Origin: Iris pallida | Taxonomy: Eukaryota > Streptophyta > Magnoliopsida > Asparagales > Iridaceae | Assembly (NCBI GenBank): GCA_029216955.1 | Contig: JANAVB010004000.1 | Location: 1,172,782 to 1,236,781, forward strand | Reading direction: 5' to 3' | Length of the DNA: 64,000 nucleotides | Part shown: positions 49,633-61,367 of the stretch, piece after piece | Layout: the number at the start of each line of letters is the position of its first letter | Numbering within the stretch: position 1 is the stretch's first letter | Notes under the pieces: model-generated | The model's input: the letters and a program-made list of their open reading frames with translations, nothing else | Told to the model about the DNA's origin: nothing | The model's database searches: none | Translations under genes and position numbers: made by a program

Positions 49633-50840
49633 CAACAGAAAGAAGAACCTAAAAAATGCAAAAGCGTAGTAATTTTGTACCTTCGGCATGCTCAACGCCA
49701 ACTTAGACTAGGTCATCAGCCTTGGTTACCAAGGAGCCAAGGGCAGGCCCAGGTTGTTCAAGGAGAACAACGTTAAGGCCCCGAGCAGCATCAGGCTGTA
49801 TATCTTCTACGGCCCTAGATGGACCGGGAGCAGATTTTGCAACAACCACCTCAGGAGGCTGTTCAACCTCTCCTTCTGCAGCCGATGTCGGCTTACTGAC
49901 AGAATCCTCTGCACTAGCAACCCCAGAGGAGCCAGGGACAACCTTTTTTCCTCTAGCAATATCTTGGGCTATCTCTATGTGTGGTTCCTTCTCCTTGTTT
50001 ACAATGGAATACACAATGGCAGTTAGCCTAACGAGGAGCACGCAAAATCGAAGTCAAAAAATATCATCTGAAGAGAGGTGCAAAGATAACATACCTAGAG
50101 GAGAGTGAGCTGATTGGACTTGATTTTCATCTAAGTCTTTCATCATAGATCCTATCGCAGACATATCTACCAAAGAAATGTCATATGAGGGACTGGCTTT
50201 CTGATCGCCGTCATGGTCTAGGCCTTCGCCCTGATCATCCCTTCGTTCAAGCCTTACAACTGAAGAAGACCCACCCTCATCCATCGGTTGAGGACGAGCA
50301 GGGGATACTGTTGTTATGTCCACATCTTCAGACGAAGAAGCACCTGCCATAGTCGTGACATCAACGTCCTGCGCAAAGGACAAACGCAATGGTGAGAAAA
50401 CTTCTAACGGTTTGACCAAAACGGCTATGGAGTCTAGGAAAGGATCTACCTCCCAAATGGTAACGGCCCGCGGTACCGTCTGCCGAGAAGATCTTCTGGG
50501 AGGAGGCGAGCCGGCACTCACGTCCGTGACCTTCTTTCTTCCTCGAAAGACAACAACCTTCTTCCTTTTGGGCCGTGGAACCAGCTCGGTGGAATCTTTC
50601 CTCTTATGAGGAATCTGGGGAAGAGGCTCTTCAGTATCCTCTCTTCGAGGTGCTGTAACAATAGGTTCCTCAAGAACAACTCTCTACTGTGGCGCTGCAG
50701 CCAGCTCAGCTGAGGGTGTAGCGCCTTCCTTTCTGTGACCCCCCATTGCATGCACTCGTCCTATATCAGTAAGAGTGGGGGCAAGTCTAGTCTCCGATAT
50801 CAAACTCTGCTCACGGTCATACCAAAAATGAAGGGTATTG
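48782..50840 (-). pseudogene. Antisense ORF region of the Tat element, C-terminal part
   Basis: In minus-strand order: Ser/Pro-rich, charged sequence with acidic segments (50054-50751 and 49703-50041), then a Glu/Ala/Lys-rich probable coiled coil (49012-49560 and 48782-49027: NALRKVLNDLEDRVAKLREA, EEEATFQARKDALAQEIS). Two GT-AG intervals could be introns, 50028-50094 and 49572-49680; the latter contains the (TA)n run at 49590-49629. Function unknown. Confidence 0.62.
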
Positions 50841-50842
50841 AC

Positions 50843-52874
50843 CTAAATATAGAACTTGGTAGCAGCAAAGAGCATGTGGGTGTCAGGCTTATCTTCTGAC
50901 AGGGTAAAAACTACCCCCGTACATCTAGAATTATAGTAGCCCCATGCACGTGCCCTATCGATCAGGGTTCCTATCGACTGCAGATGAGGGCTAGGATTGC
51001 CTAAGAGAAGTTGGCTGTAGCCGAACTGCCGTGCAAAGTGACTCGGCAGATAAGGTTCCAGGAAAGTATGGTTCATATTCCTGAACACCAGATGGAAAGG
51101 CCTGATAGACTGGAGCCAATGAAACGCCCTAATAGGAAGGCTAGTAGTGAGTGCTCCCTCATCTACTAGGGTGTCTCCTGCACGACCACTTCTAGACGGA
51201 GGCGACACTCTGAAGAATTCATAATTCTGCTGGAAACTCAAAGCCTTCCTGAAAACATGTATCCCTGTAACGGTCTAATTCGCATCTTTGAATCTCCAAA
51301 GAAAGGCATCTCTTGCCAAAGAGTCTGTTATCAGTCCGACATTCATTAATTTGGGACAGTACAGCACCAGCCATCCCATCAGATAATAAAAGGGAAATCC
51401 AGTCCTAATAAAATCCTTTCTGCCATCAGGCGTCACCGCGTTCACAACGAAGTATCGCAAGCCCGGTTGGATGGCACAGACCATTGCAGGAAGTAGGGGA
51501 AGATGACATCCAAAGGCGAACTTTACAGCCGAAAGTATCATACTCTGGCTTATTCTTTCAATAGACCCTGAACTACCAGGGACTACACAATCACGAAGCT
51601 ATGTCACCAGGAAAGCGGCTAGCATCACCTTTTTCGACAGCTTGAACTCGGCCTGCATGAAGAAATGATAAACCAGGAAGTTCCCCTCAGGATCATCACT
51701 ATCTTCGGTGTCTACAGCCCCGTGATCTGCCGTCAACTGCTCTATCTCATATTTCGTCAAGGGCTTGCGGTCGAGAAAGAGACTGGACCATCTCCTTCTT
51801 CTCTGATGAAGATGTAGTTGGTCCAGGCCCTCGTATGGGGAAGGGACCCCTTAGTCTTACCCTTCTTCGTGACCTGGTGACGGATAAAGAGGTGACAGAG
51901 TAACTCTTTGTACACATCCATCATCTCGGAGTTCTCCCTCTCCAAATCCAGAAGCTCCTCATCACAGGGGACGTATTCTTCATATGGATCAGTCCTCCAG
52001 GGAAGTTTTGATATCGCCTACATCTCATGAAGAGCCAGACCGATCACCTCGCCCAGAGTGAAGAAGGTACACGTGTGATAGTTGTACAACTCCACCAAAG
52101 AGATAAACATAGGCCAGTTAACCTTAATGTCATATTGGGTGGCTCTAACGGCATAAAAAAGGCCGACAACTTTTAGGGTGGCTTCGTAAGTCGAGAGCAT
52201 CCATCCAGTAAGGTCGCTCCAAAACAGGACAGAGTACCTCCAACCTTTTATCTGTAGCTTCCCTCTAGGATACGACTCCTTCTTTGACAGCATTAAATTG
52301 GAGAGAGTCTCAGCAGCGTAAGGATAAAGATCAGTCGGGACATCGTTTATTATGGCCCCAGGATACAGCCCCCTCGTGGAGTAGGAAGTGAAGCCCTTGA
52401 TACACTTGAAAGTGTCCTTCTTTCGGTCACCAGAGTTGATTGGATCCTGCCAAAAATGACCCCATGCAGTTCAGGGGTTAGGTCCCATTTCATATGCCTC
52501 CGCACAGCCAGATCAGTAAACGCTGACAGAGGGTATTGGCGCTTCATCAATAGCAACCATATCCTTTGGTTATTTTACCTAACTACCAGAGGGCCTTCTT
52601 GACATATCGTCTCGTCATCATCAAATCCTAGGCTGTCACCAAATAGGAAGTACGGTCTCTTAAAGCTCCGTTCCCCTCTGAGTGTGAACTTCTCATCATT
52701 TATCATCTGCTTCAAGAATATTTTGTCCTGCTCAAGCATAGCAATCACCCGTACCGAAGACTGGTCATGGCTGATCTTCGCCTGAGATTTTATGACCATT
52801 GCGGTGACAAGGCTTGAATCCAGAGCATGGCGGGCAGAGCCAAGAGGAATCCCACCAAGAGCCGGGACAACCAT
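50843..52874 (-). pseudogene. Antisense ORF of the Tat element, plant-mobile-domain-like part
   Basis: Starting at the minus-strand ATG at 52874 (MVVPALGGIPLGS), the fragments read KGWRYSVLFWSDLTGWMLST, VGLFYAVRATQYDIKVNWPM and FISLVELYNYHTCTFFTLGE, then FAFGCHLPLLPAMVCAIQPG, and finally FHLVFRNMNHTFLEPYLPSH, FARQFGYSQLLLGNP and DRARAWGYYNS to 50843. The pattern resembles the plant mobile domain found in some transposons and in host MAIL/MAIN-type proteins. Several stops break it. Extra antisense ORFs at this place are known for Tat elements; their role is unknown. Confidence 0.68.
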
Positions 52875-52919
52875 GTAAACTTCAAAGATATAAGGAAAAG
52901 TCAGACTTAGAATCTACAG

Positions 52920-53570
52920 AAAGAAGAGCTAAGTACTGAGAAATTCTATGCGCCCTGATGTTATGCGCCCAAAGGGCCTGTGGGCACATAAGCACAAATT
53001 CTACGTGGGCGCATAAACACAAATTTTGAATGGGCGCAAAAGCACATGTTTTGTGTGGGCACATATGCACATGTGCTGTGTGGGCGCATGACACAACCAA
53101 GTGCTAGATGCATAACACAACAGAGTGCGTGGGCTCATGCATCTGTGAGCGCATAAGTCCGCTCATAAAAGAAGTGTTTGCTTTGGGTGCATATCGATAG
53201 TTATGTGCCCAAGCAGAGGAAAGTTCGAGCGTCACAAATTAACGCTCGAGACTTCGTTTTGAGACATCGCCTCACCCAGGATGGGATCCTGAATCAGATG
53301 CGACGCTGCCAAAGGAGAAAAACTAGCTGCTACAGCCTTCTTGCCCTTCGCGAACTACTTGGGAGTCGAAGCAGCCTTGGGGACATGTTTGCTCGAAAGA
53401 GAGTAAAGGAAAAACTCTTTAAAAATTCTGAAAAAAAGAGAGAATGAGCTTTCTCTCTCTTCAAGGGCTATTTATAGGCATGAACGGAGAGTTATGCGCC
53501 CACATGGCCTATGCGCACACATGGTCATTGCGCCCACACGTTCTATGTGCCTACATAAAGACAGTCTTTT
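52920..53570 (+). repeat. Tat 3' repeat region: 25-bp array and GCGCCCACATG motifs
   Basis: TGGGC(A/G)CATAAGCACAAATT-type units begin at 52981, 53006, 53031, 53056 and 53081, exactly 25 bp apart. Looser relatives (TGCGCCCACATG) continue to about 53560 and match the repeats inside both LTRs. No gene is seen between 52875 and 53832. Confidence 0.88.
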
Positions 53571-53817
53571 ACAGACTATACGCCTGCTATCTGCAGATGA
53601 AGACTACGCATAGAGAACGGACCTTTTCAAATTCTGTTCCAAAATGAGCCTACCACTTCATATTTCCAAGGAAGATCTCAATAGCCACATTTTGATAGCC
53701 TGGCAGACACCTACGCACCCAAAGGGGTCATTTCTATCATGCGTCCATGAAGCTGGTGGAGGCAGTTTTGCCCATGTTTCCTTCAAAGTATACCGACACT
53801 CGTTCGAGTCTCAAAAA

Positions 53818-53832
53818 CTTTGAAGGGGCTCT
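53818..53832 (+). other. Tat polypurine tract
   Basis: TTTGAAGGGGCTCT directly precedes the 3' LTR start TGTAGAAGCC. Confidence 0.8.
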
Positions 53833-54621
53833 TGTAGAAGCCTGAAAAATACAAAGACAAAAGAAGCTATGCGCCCACATGGTCAAAGAGGGGTCTATGC
53901 GCCTACATGGTCGAAGAGGGTCTATGCGCCCACAGGATCAATGAGGAGCTATACGCCCACATGATCAAAGAGGGTCTATGCGTCCATATTATTTTCGTAC
54001 AGATCAAACATGCACCCAAGTGTGGGCGCATAAACTCACTCCTGCTCTATGTGCCCAAGACAGCAGATCCCTACGACTCAGTCAAACTCCACGATCAATC
54101 GTGTACCGAAGTATGCGGCCACATCGGTCTCCATGAGTAATCGTGCACCGAAGCATGCAACCACGTCAACTCCACATCAATCCCATGATCTACCCACGAT
54201 CATCTAGTATCCATGCGCCTACACCCTATGCGCCCAAAGGAGTATTATGCGCCCATAGTAAAATCAGTATATTTTCCACCTGTAGGCGCATAACAGTCGT
54301 TTTTAGCGCCAAAATGACTATAAATAGAGGGCGTCCCCCTCTACAAAGACAGACAGAGCGGAGAGTATTTCAAGAGCCAAATTGCGGCCCTTCTTGCCAG
54401 TGAGCGGAGAGTTAGCAATTTTCTTAGATTTTATCCCATTTTTGTAATCGGAGTGTCAACGGAGTAAAGGAGCAACTGCCGCTCGATCTCCATCGTCCCA
54501 TTACCCAGAATTCTTTTTGTACTCGGGGATCCTCAGCGCAGGATCTCCCAGGCGTACTCGATTTGTGGTGCCTTGCACCAATAAGAAAAGACAGTATTTT
54601 TTCTTTTTTTTTGTGTCCACA
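53833..54621 (+). repeat. Tat element 3' LTR
   Basis: Colinear with 39622-40410, including the 27 to 28-bp CTATGCGCCCACATG array, the TATA box (54319-54326) and the leader. It ends TGTGTCCACA, followed by the TGCCC duplication. Confidence 0.93.
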
Positions 54622-55020
54622 TGCCCGAGTTTTGTTATTTTGTTTTCAGAATGTTTTGGTCTTCATGAATATCTATAACTACTTTTCAAATTATGAAATT
54701 TATGGACCCGAACTCATAACGAGTTATGCCGTAAAAAATGCTATAAATAGAGGAGAACTTTCCATTCCAAATCATTCAGTCCTCTCTTCCCTCTCTATTT
54801 AAAGGCCTTCCAGAGCTATTCACTTTCATATCTAGCCTTTAATGACTCCTAGCTAAGCGAAGTTCCATTCCATTTCAATCTAGAGTTTGGTTGTTCGATT
54901 TGTACAGAAGGGTCTCTGAAAATGTTCTAATTTTCACGTTTGTCGTATTTGAAGTTACGAGTCCTTCGGATAAAAACTCGTGGTTGCAAGGAGTTGCGAG
55001 TCCTTCGGGACTCGACATAG
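54622..55020 (+). repeat. Copia B 3' LTR, second part, with promoter
   Basis: Resumes after the Tat insertion with TGCCCGAGTT. The TATA box TATAAATA is at 54742-54749, followed by a CT-rich leader and the words gagtccttcggataaaaactcg and gagtccttcgggactcg. The architecture matches the copia #1 LTR. The right limit is uncertain because a typical copia LTR end is not seen, so the LTR is probably cut by the next sequence. Confidence 0.72.
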
Positions 55021-56970
55021 ACCAAAACCATTTGACCCAATTTATGGTTTTGACCCATTTTGAGCCTACGCCGCACATGCCTAGGGTGCACCATCCAATC
55101 AAGTTCCCATGTGCTATTGATTTTTAAATGACACATAAGACCTATTAGTTGACTTTTCGGGTTCAATTTGACTAGAAAACATATTCGGACCCTAACCTAG
55201 CAAACCCTACTTGTTAGAGCCTATCTCAGATTGCCAAAATTAATTAGATATATCTATTTAATTGATTTTTTTGATTAAATTGCAGCCATGTGCATTAAAT
55301 CCATATCTTTGACTTAGTCAAACAACTCTCCAAATAAGAGAACCCATTACCATAGTAGTCATTTGGAGTGCCAAATCCTAACCAAATTTGTCGAAATCAA
55401 ATCCCAAATTCCTATAACATAAATACCTATTAAAACCCTAACTAAAACACCCTCTATATTGCCACCACCCTACTCATAAACCCCCAAAGTTGCACGACCA
55501 AACACCCCAACCCGAGAGCACTATAGCCGACCCCCCTATCCTGGCCGATCCCCTTCACACCCCTATTTCTTCGATTTTTTTGCCAATCACCACCACTTTC
55601 GTGACCCCTCAACGTCCTCTTCCATCCTAGCAAGTGTATTAGAGAGGTCAACAGTGCGTCTCTTTGGGCGAAACTTCTCCAAAGTACAATCTGAAAGTTA
55701 CAATAGGTTAGTCAATTTCTATTATAGGTTTCGTATACTTTTTCTCGTCCGATTGACTTCAAATCAAAACTATAAGTTTCCACTATGTGTCTACTTCGAT
55801 CTCCGATCGCTGGATCACAAATTTCCAAGCAATTTGGTCGGATCGTCCATTCTATGATAGGGTGTCCAGAATAGACCAGATCTGTTATGAATGGATTTTT
55901 ACCTATTTTGGGTCGATTCGATCTACTGAATAATTTTGATAAGAAACTAGATATTTAGAGATTTCCAATGCATATCTTTTTGTTGTGTTTTTCTAAATCT
56001 TGACATTTGTCGTAACACCTTAACTCTAAAAATCGTGTGTTTCTTGTATCCAAAAGCTTTGATACTTCATATAACTTTACTAAAATATTTATTGTGCTAG
56101 GTTTGATGTTAAAAATATTATTATTTTTAGCTATTTTTAGAAATTTTCTGGAATTAAATATATATTGTTTCGGGAATCAATTAGTAGGCCAAATGTGGTA
56201 ATAACGATGTTGTATCAATATGGGGCTATTGTGATTGAGTTTCCACCAATAAAATTATATTATAGTGATGTAAAAATATTTATAAGTATGGTGTATGGTG
56301 TAGTACTGACGTTATGACAAATTTTGAGGTATAAATATTAATATATTATATATGGAAAGTCTATATATGGTAAGTTGTTATAGAGCATTGATAATATTAT
56401 ATTTATTATAGGTGAACTTGACGGGAGTAGCGAAGACGTTGGAGTTGGTTAGACATACACTCAGACAGAGGTTACATGCAAGTGTACCTTGCCTTTGTTA
56501 TTTTTTTTATTTTTTTGTTGTTTGTTTTGTTAGCATTAGCATGGCGTAGGATCGTTGATACTTAGTGTCCATTTTGAAGATGGGTACCGATGTCATGATG
56601 ATGACACCGAGAATTGATATTAGGTATTACGTGCATATTGTCATGTTCATTGACACGAATGACCACAGGACACCAATACGTTTATGTACGAGGTTACATA
56701 ATTATTCATGGTATTGACTTCATAGTAGTTTACTAGATTGTTCACTGTTATTACTATAGTGATGACTGTATGAACTTGACATTGATAGATACTAGGAATG
56801 GGGTAGGAAGAACTTGACTACAATATCAGACTTATTGTAATGTGGCATATTATTGTTGTGAGCCTTTATATCCATAGTAGAATATTAGCTATTGTTTATT
56901 GACTGATTGATTGTCCGTGGTCCTATGAAATGGTACTAGAGACAATAGCCTGCTGAAAAACTTATGAGCC
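55021..56970 (+). other. Unassigned repeat-like sequence, possibly the start of another giant LTR
   Basis: No ORF of note. The sequence contains words seen in the other large LTRs (tgacccatttt, ctggccgatccccttcac, a leader with aacaggttagtcaa-like junction near 55700) in the same relative order as 26200-27700 or 17400-17720, so it may be the 5' part of a diverged long LTR. It is ended at 56970 by the next insertion (gagcc, 56966-56970). I could not find its left end. Confidence 0.35.
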
Positions 56971-58059
56971 TGTCACGACCCATACCCGGGTATACGGGTA
57001 CGAATATGTGGGCCACGCCCAGCCTACGTCGCGGTATCGGCGGTAGAACGCTGTCAAGTATACTATACTAACTACAACTTCTAAAGATCCATAACTAGAA
57101 ATGTACTCATGTCACATCACGAAACTAAGGAAGATAAGACAAGAAATAATAACAATATCACTAGAACAACTAGAATCTATACTGATCATAAGACAGGAAA
57201 ATAAAGAAGGAACAACAAGACTAACTAAGGAATAACTACCAGGCAACTCACATAGAGGAACGGTGTGAACCACCTCGGCTAGAATCATCCTGCAGTCCAA
57301 CAAATGTGGCACAACTACTCCTAAAATTTTGTCAACATATCCAGTCAGGATGGAACGAGCACAAATCTCAAATAACAGTTCTAATTATACGATATTGAAC
57401 ATGTAGCAGTAAATAGAAAGAATATACAAGAAATCATGAAATGTACATGTGAGTATCATGGCAAGATAAGCTGTAAACCTAGAGCTAGAACAAGGCAAGT
57501 CAAAATGATCATGGCATGTACAAGAATCAAGAATCATCTATCTAAGTGTGTGAGTACTAGTTTCAACATGTGGCCGGCTTGGGTCTTGCACAAGGTCTAC
57601 TGGCCTGGTTAATCATACGTGGGGTGTATGATTAACACTCACAAGATCTACAAGAACAACAAGGTGGCTAATGACCACACATCTACACTAATACTCCCCA
57701 TCCCCGACTAGTATAGTGGATCCAACCATGACACATCATGACACGCGATTCTCCGAGAGGGTAGCTAGCCTTCGCAGGAATCGTGTCTATACAATGCACA
57801 AGGAACAAGAAAGACTTGCACAAGATATACCAAGGAGAGCGAGGAACAATATCTCATGACGGGATCCAGGAAAATACCAATCCATGTGAACAATGTGTCA
57901 AGAGAACAAGGGTATCTACACTAAATACAAGAAACATAGACGATATCATAAAACAGAAATATTATCAGAGAATGTACTCGCATGGGGTCCTGCTGTCAAT
58001 ATGAATCAGGATTCAGAGTAAAACCACAGACCTAAAGATGAAATAATACAAGAGCTGAT

Positions 58060-58358
58060 CAGGGTCAAAAGACATACTAAACATCTAGGTCAAACTAAGT
58101 CAAACTAAGACAACTGGGTCAAGGTTGACGTACAGTTGACTTTGGTCAACTGGTCAACTTAGGTCAAGTTCTGGTCAATCCTAGGCTACGGTTGACTTTC
58201 GGTTGACTTTGGTCAAAAATAGTCAAATGTGGTCAACCAAGGTCAAAACTAGTCTAACTTAGGTCAAATGTTGACTCTACTTCGACGTTCAGTCAAAGTA
58301 GTCAACCATGGTCAAACTGGGTCAAAGCTAGTCTCTATAAACATCTACAAGGTCAACT
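58060..58358. promoter_or_regulatory. Cluster of TTGAC/GTCAA words in LTR
   Basis: By eye about 23 TTGAC or GTCAA words lie in about 300 bases, mostly as (G/A)GTCAA and GTTGACT. TTGAC(C/T) is the core of the W-box recognised by WRKY factors. The solo LTR has a weaker cluster at 19830-20010; the LTRs at 25715-37007 lack it at the matching place. Confidence 0.6.
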
Positions 58359-58599
58359 TATGCATTTCGGTGATTTAGAAATCACTGAAATCGACGGGTC
58401 TCTAAAACAACCAAAAGGAGAAAATATTATACTAATAGGGTGACACAAAAAGGGAAGAAATATACAGATATTGTCGGATGATGAAACTAACATCACCAAC
58501 GTGTCCAAAATGGTCAAATCAGCTAGGATAGCCAGTCCAAAAGTCCAATTTGGATACAGGGGCAAAAAGGTAATTTCGGGTAAAATGATGTCCGCCGTT

Positions 58600-59250
58600 G
58601 GACACACTTTGCATCGGAAAATGTGCCAAAATAAAAGTGCACAAAACCTAACAAATTATATGTCCACGAATCCAGAATGACGATACGAACCCAACGGTAT
58701 ATCCAGAATTGGAGTCCGTTGACCCGATCTCAAATTGGTCCGTTGACCCGGACATTGGAAACCGATTTGCACGGAAAAGCGTGTCGGAGCCAATGTCCTC
58801 AAAACTCAGCAAATTATATGTCAACGAGTCCAGAATGACGATACGAACTCAACGGTATATCCGGAATTGGATTTCGATGAGCCGAACTCAAAATGACACG
58901 TTGACCCGGATATTGGTATCCGACTTGCACCGAAATGCGTGCCGGAACCAATGTCCACTAAAACCTAGCAAATTATATGTCAATGAGTCCAGAATGACGA
59001 TACGAACTCAACGGTATATCCAGAATTGGATTCCGATGAGCCGGCGTCAAAAAATTTCGTTGACTCAGAAAGTGGGACCCGTTTTGCACCGAAATGCGTG
59101 CCAGGGCCCACGTTCTCCAAATCAAGCAAACTTTATATGAAAACATGCCAGAACGACGCCACGAGTCTACTGGTGGTGTCAGAAATTGAATCCGGAGTCT
59201 CGGGTTCAAAAATGGAATTTTACAAGTGCAACACTAAGAATTTGAACGGC
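58600..59250 (-). repeat. 158-bp tandem repeats in LTR, four units
   Basis: The ttgca(c/t)(c)gga landmark occurs near 58609, 58767, 58925 and 59084, 158 to 159 bp apart, each with acgatacgaacccaacggta-type flanks. One unit more than in the LTR at 25715-30383. Confidence 0.88.
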
Positions 59251-61367
59251 CAACTTTGGCGTCGAATTCGACCGACCTAACAAGCTCAAACTGAAATGAA
59301 AACTAAAAGGGGCAGCAAGAGGGTTATACCATCTGTGCACCGGAACTGGTGGCACGCAAAATGAAGCTGCGACGGCGAAGATACGAAGCCGCGAAGTTGG
59401 CGTCATGAAACTGTCCAAAAACAGTATAAATTAAAACGTCAACTTGGTGGCCGGTTTTGATGTATCAAACGACGAAATTAACGGTTCAAATTTGAAAAGG
59501 ATGAAGGGGTATATACCGAGATTGAGACGGAGCGAAGAAATTGCCGATCCAACGGTCGGATTCTCCAGCAAACGTGTGCGAAGTCGCTGTCCCGAAATGC
59601 GAATTCTGAAACTTCTCCGCGCGCGCGTCGGCGGGATTCCGTGCAAAACGCACGAATCGCCTACGTAGCTCGTCGAGGAGGTTGAGGATGGCATAGGGGA
59701 GCTCGCCCAGGGGTGCGCCCGGCCGAGGAGGCCTCGGGGCCGCGCGGTGGCCGGCCACGGCGGCACGCGGCGGCGGCGGTGGCCGTGCGCGCACGCACTG
59801 CAGCTGCTGCTGCACTGCGTGCTGTCGCAGCTGCTGCGGCTGCTGTTTGCATGGCACGGCGGCACGGCGGTGCTCGCCGGCCTGGCGCGACGGCTGCGCG
59901 GCAGCGTGGTCGTACGGTGGTGGCGATGAGTGGTGGTGGTGATTGATGATATTGATGGTGGTGGATGGTGATTGATGATGGTGGATGGTGATTGGTGGTG
60001 GTGCGGTCGGCCGTGCTCGGCCACGACGGAGCTCCGGCCAGGGTGGCGGCGGTCGGGCTCAGCCAGGGAGGAGGAAGGTCCGGCCAGTGGTGAGCTCGGG
60101 GAGGTGCTGTGTGTGTGGAGTTTGTGGAGAGAAAAGTGTGTGTGTAATATAAGGAGTGAGAGAGAGAAATATGTATGTGTGTGCTGTGTGTATTAAATGA
60201 GAGGGGAGGAGAGAGAAAGAGAGATATTTGAGAAAGAGAGGGGGAGGTGTTCGGCTGATGGGAGGGGGTGTGGTGATGTGAGAGGGAAGTGAGAGAGTGG
60301 AGTGTAGGTAGAGAGAGAGTGTTATATATTATATATATATTTGTATATATATATATATATAATAGAGAGAGAGAAAATAAGATATTTAGAGAGAGAGAAG
60401 GTAGAGAGAGAGGGTGGGGGGGATGTGTGTTCAGGTACAGGGGGTGAGGGGGTTGTGTGTTGAGTGAGAGAGAGAGTAGAGGAATTGATTTGTTTAAGGA
60501 GAGAGAAAGAGATATTATATATATATGTATATATATATATATATAATGAGATATTTGTATATGTATAGAGATATTTAGAGAAGAAAAAATATCAGTGGGG
60601 TGTGGGCAGTCGTGATGGAGGGCAACATGGAGCTCGGGCTCGGGTTCAGTGGAGCCGGGTTGGGACAAAATCGGACAGGGGGCAATATTCGAATTAAAAT
60701 GGTGTTTATAATCATGGGCAAATAAATAACATGTGGGAACTCAAATAAATGGGACACAAGTGGCAGGCGGGTAGTAGGCTTCATATGGGCTACGTCCATA
60801 TTTGGGGTCGACTAGGTTGGGTCGATGTCGGGTCCCGAAAATAAATTGGAATTTAAATCAGGTTTTACGGCAGATAATTAATTGGCCTAATTTGACCCGA
60901 AAGTTGTGCGAAGGAAATGGAGCACAAAATGGTGTGTCTGAGTGGGACACGAAGGTCAGAAGCGAAGAGTGTCTCGAGTAGATCAAACATGACAAGTTAG
61001 TTTCGAAAAAATGACTAGTCTGGTGCTCCCAAATTAAAAGTCATGGTAACGCGCATATGATGATCAAGGAAAAGAGTGGGAATTCAATTAATAATTAAAT
61101 GGTCTAATATTGACCCAAACTTGCGCGAAGCAAAAAGAGCACAAGGGAACGAGTTCAAGTAGGACATGATATATCAAAATAAAGATAATCTCGTCTACTA
61201 CAAACTCCAAGAAGGAAGTTTCTAGAGACTGGCATCCCTGATGCTCTAGAATTTCAAGTCACGGTAAAGAGCATTAAATTAAATAATAATAATCAATTAA
61301 TAATATTTATTTAAAATAATTGATTTATAAAATTGAAAAAAATAAGCCCTAAATTCAGGGGCTTACA

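Larger units (their letters stand above)
39622..54621 (+). mobile_element. Tat-lineage Ty3/gypsy retrotransposon, 15 kb
   Basis: Target duplication TGCCC (39617-39621 and 54622-54626). LTRs of about 789 bp (39622-40410 and 53833-54621) start TATAGAAGC or TGTAGAAGC; the right one ends TGTGTCCACA. The order is gag, protease, RT, RNase H, a second RNase H and integrase on the plus strand, then a long antisense ORF region and a repeat-rich 3' region before the polypurine tract. The second RNase H plus 3' antisense ORFs are known traits of Tat elements (Ogre/Retand-type relatives). All coding parts have stops or frameshifts. Confidence 0.94.
56971..61367 (-). repeat. 3' LTR of the second long-LTR element
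   Basis: 4.4 kb, plus-strand limits TGTCACGACCC and GGGGCTTACA. It contains a cluster of GTCAA/TTGAC words (58060-58358), four 158-bp tandem units (58600-59250), a GC-rich low-complexity part (59640-60070) and TA microsatellites (near 60330 and 60520). ORFs at 59431-60668 on the minus strand are low complexity and conserved only as LTR sequence; not called as genes. Confidence 0.9.
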
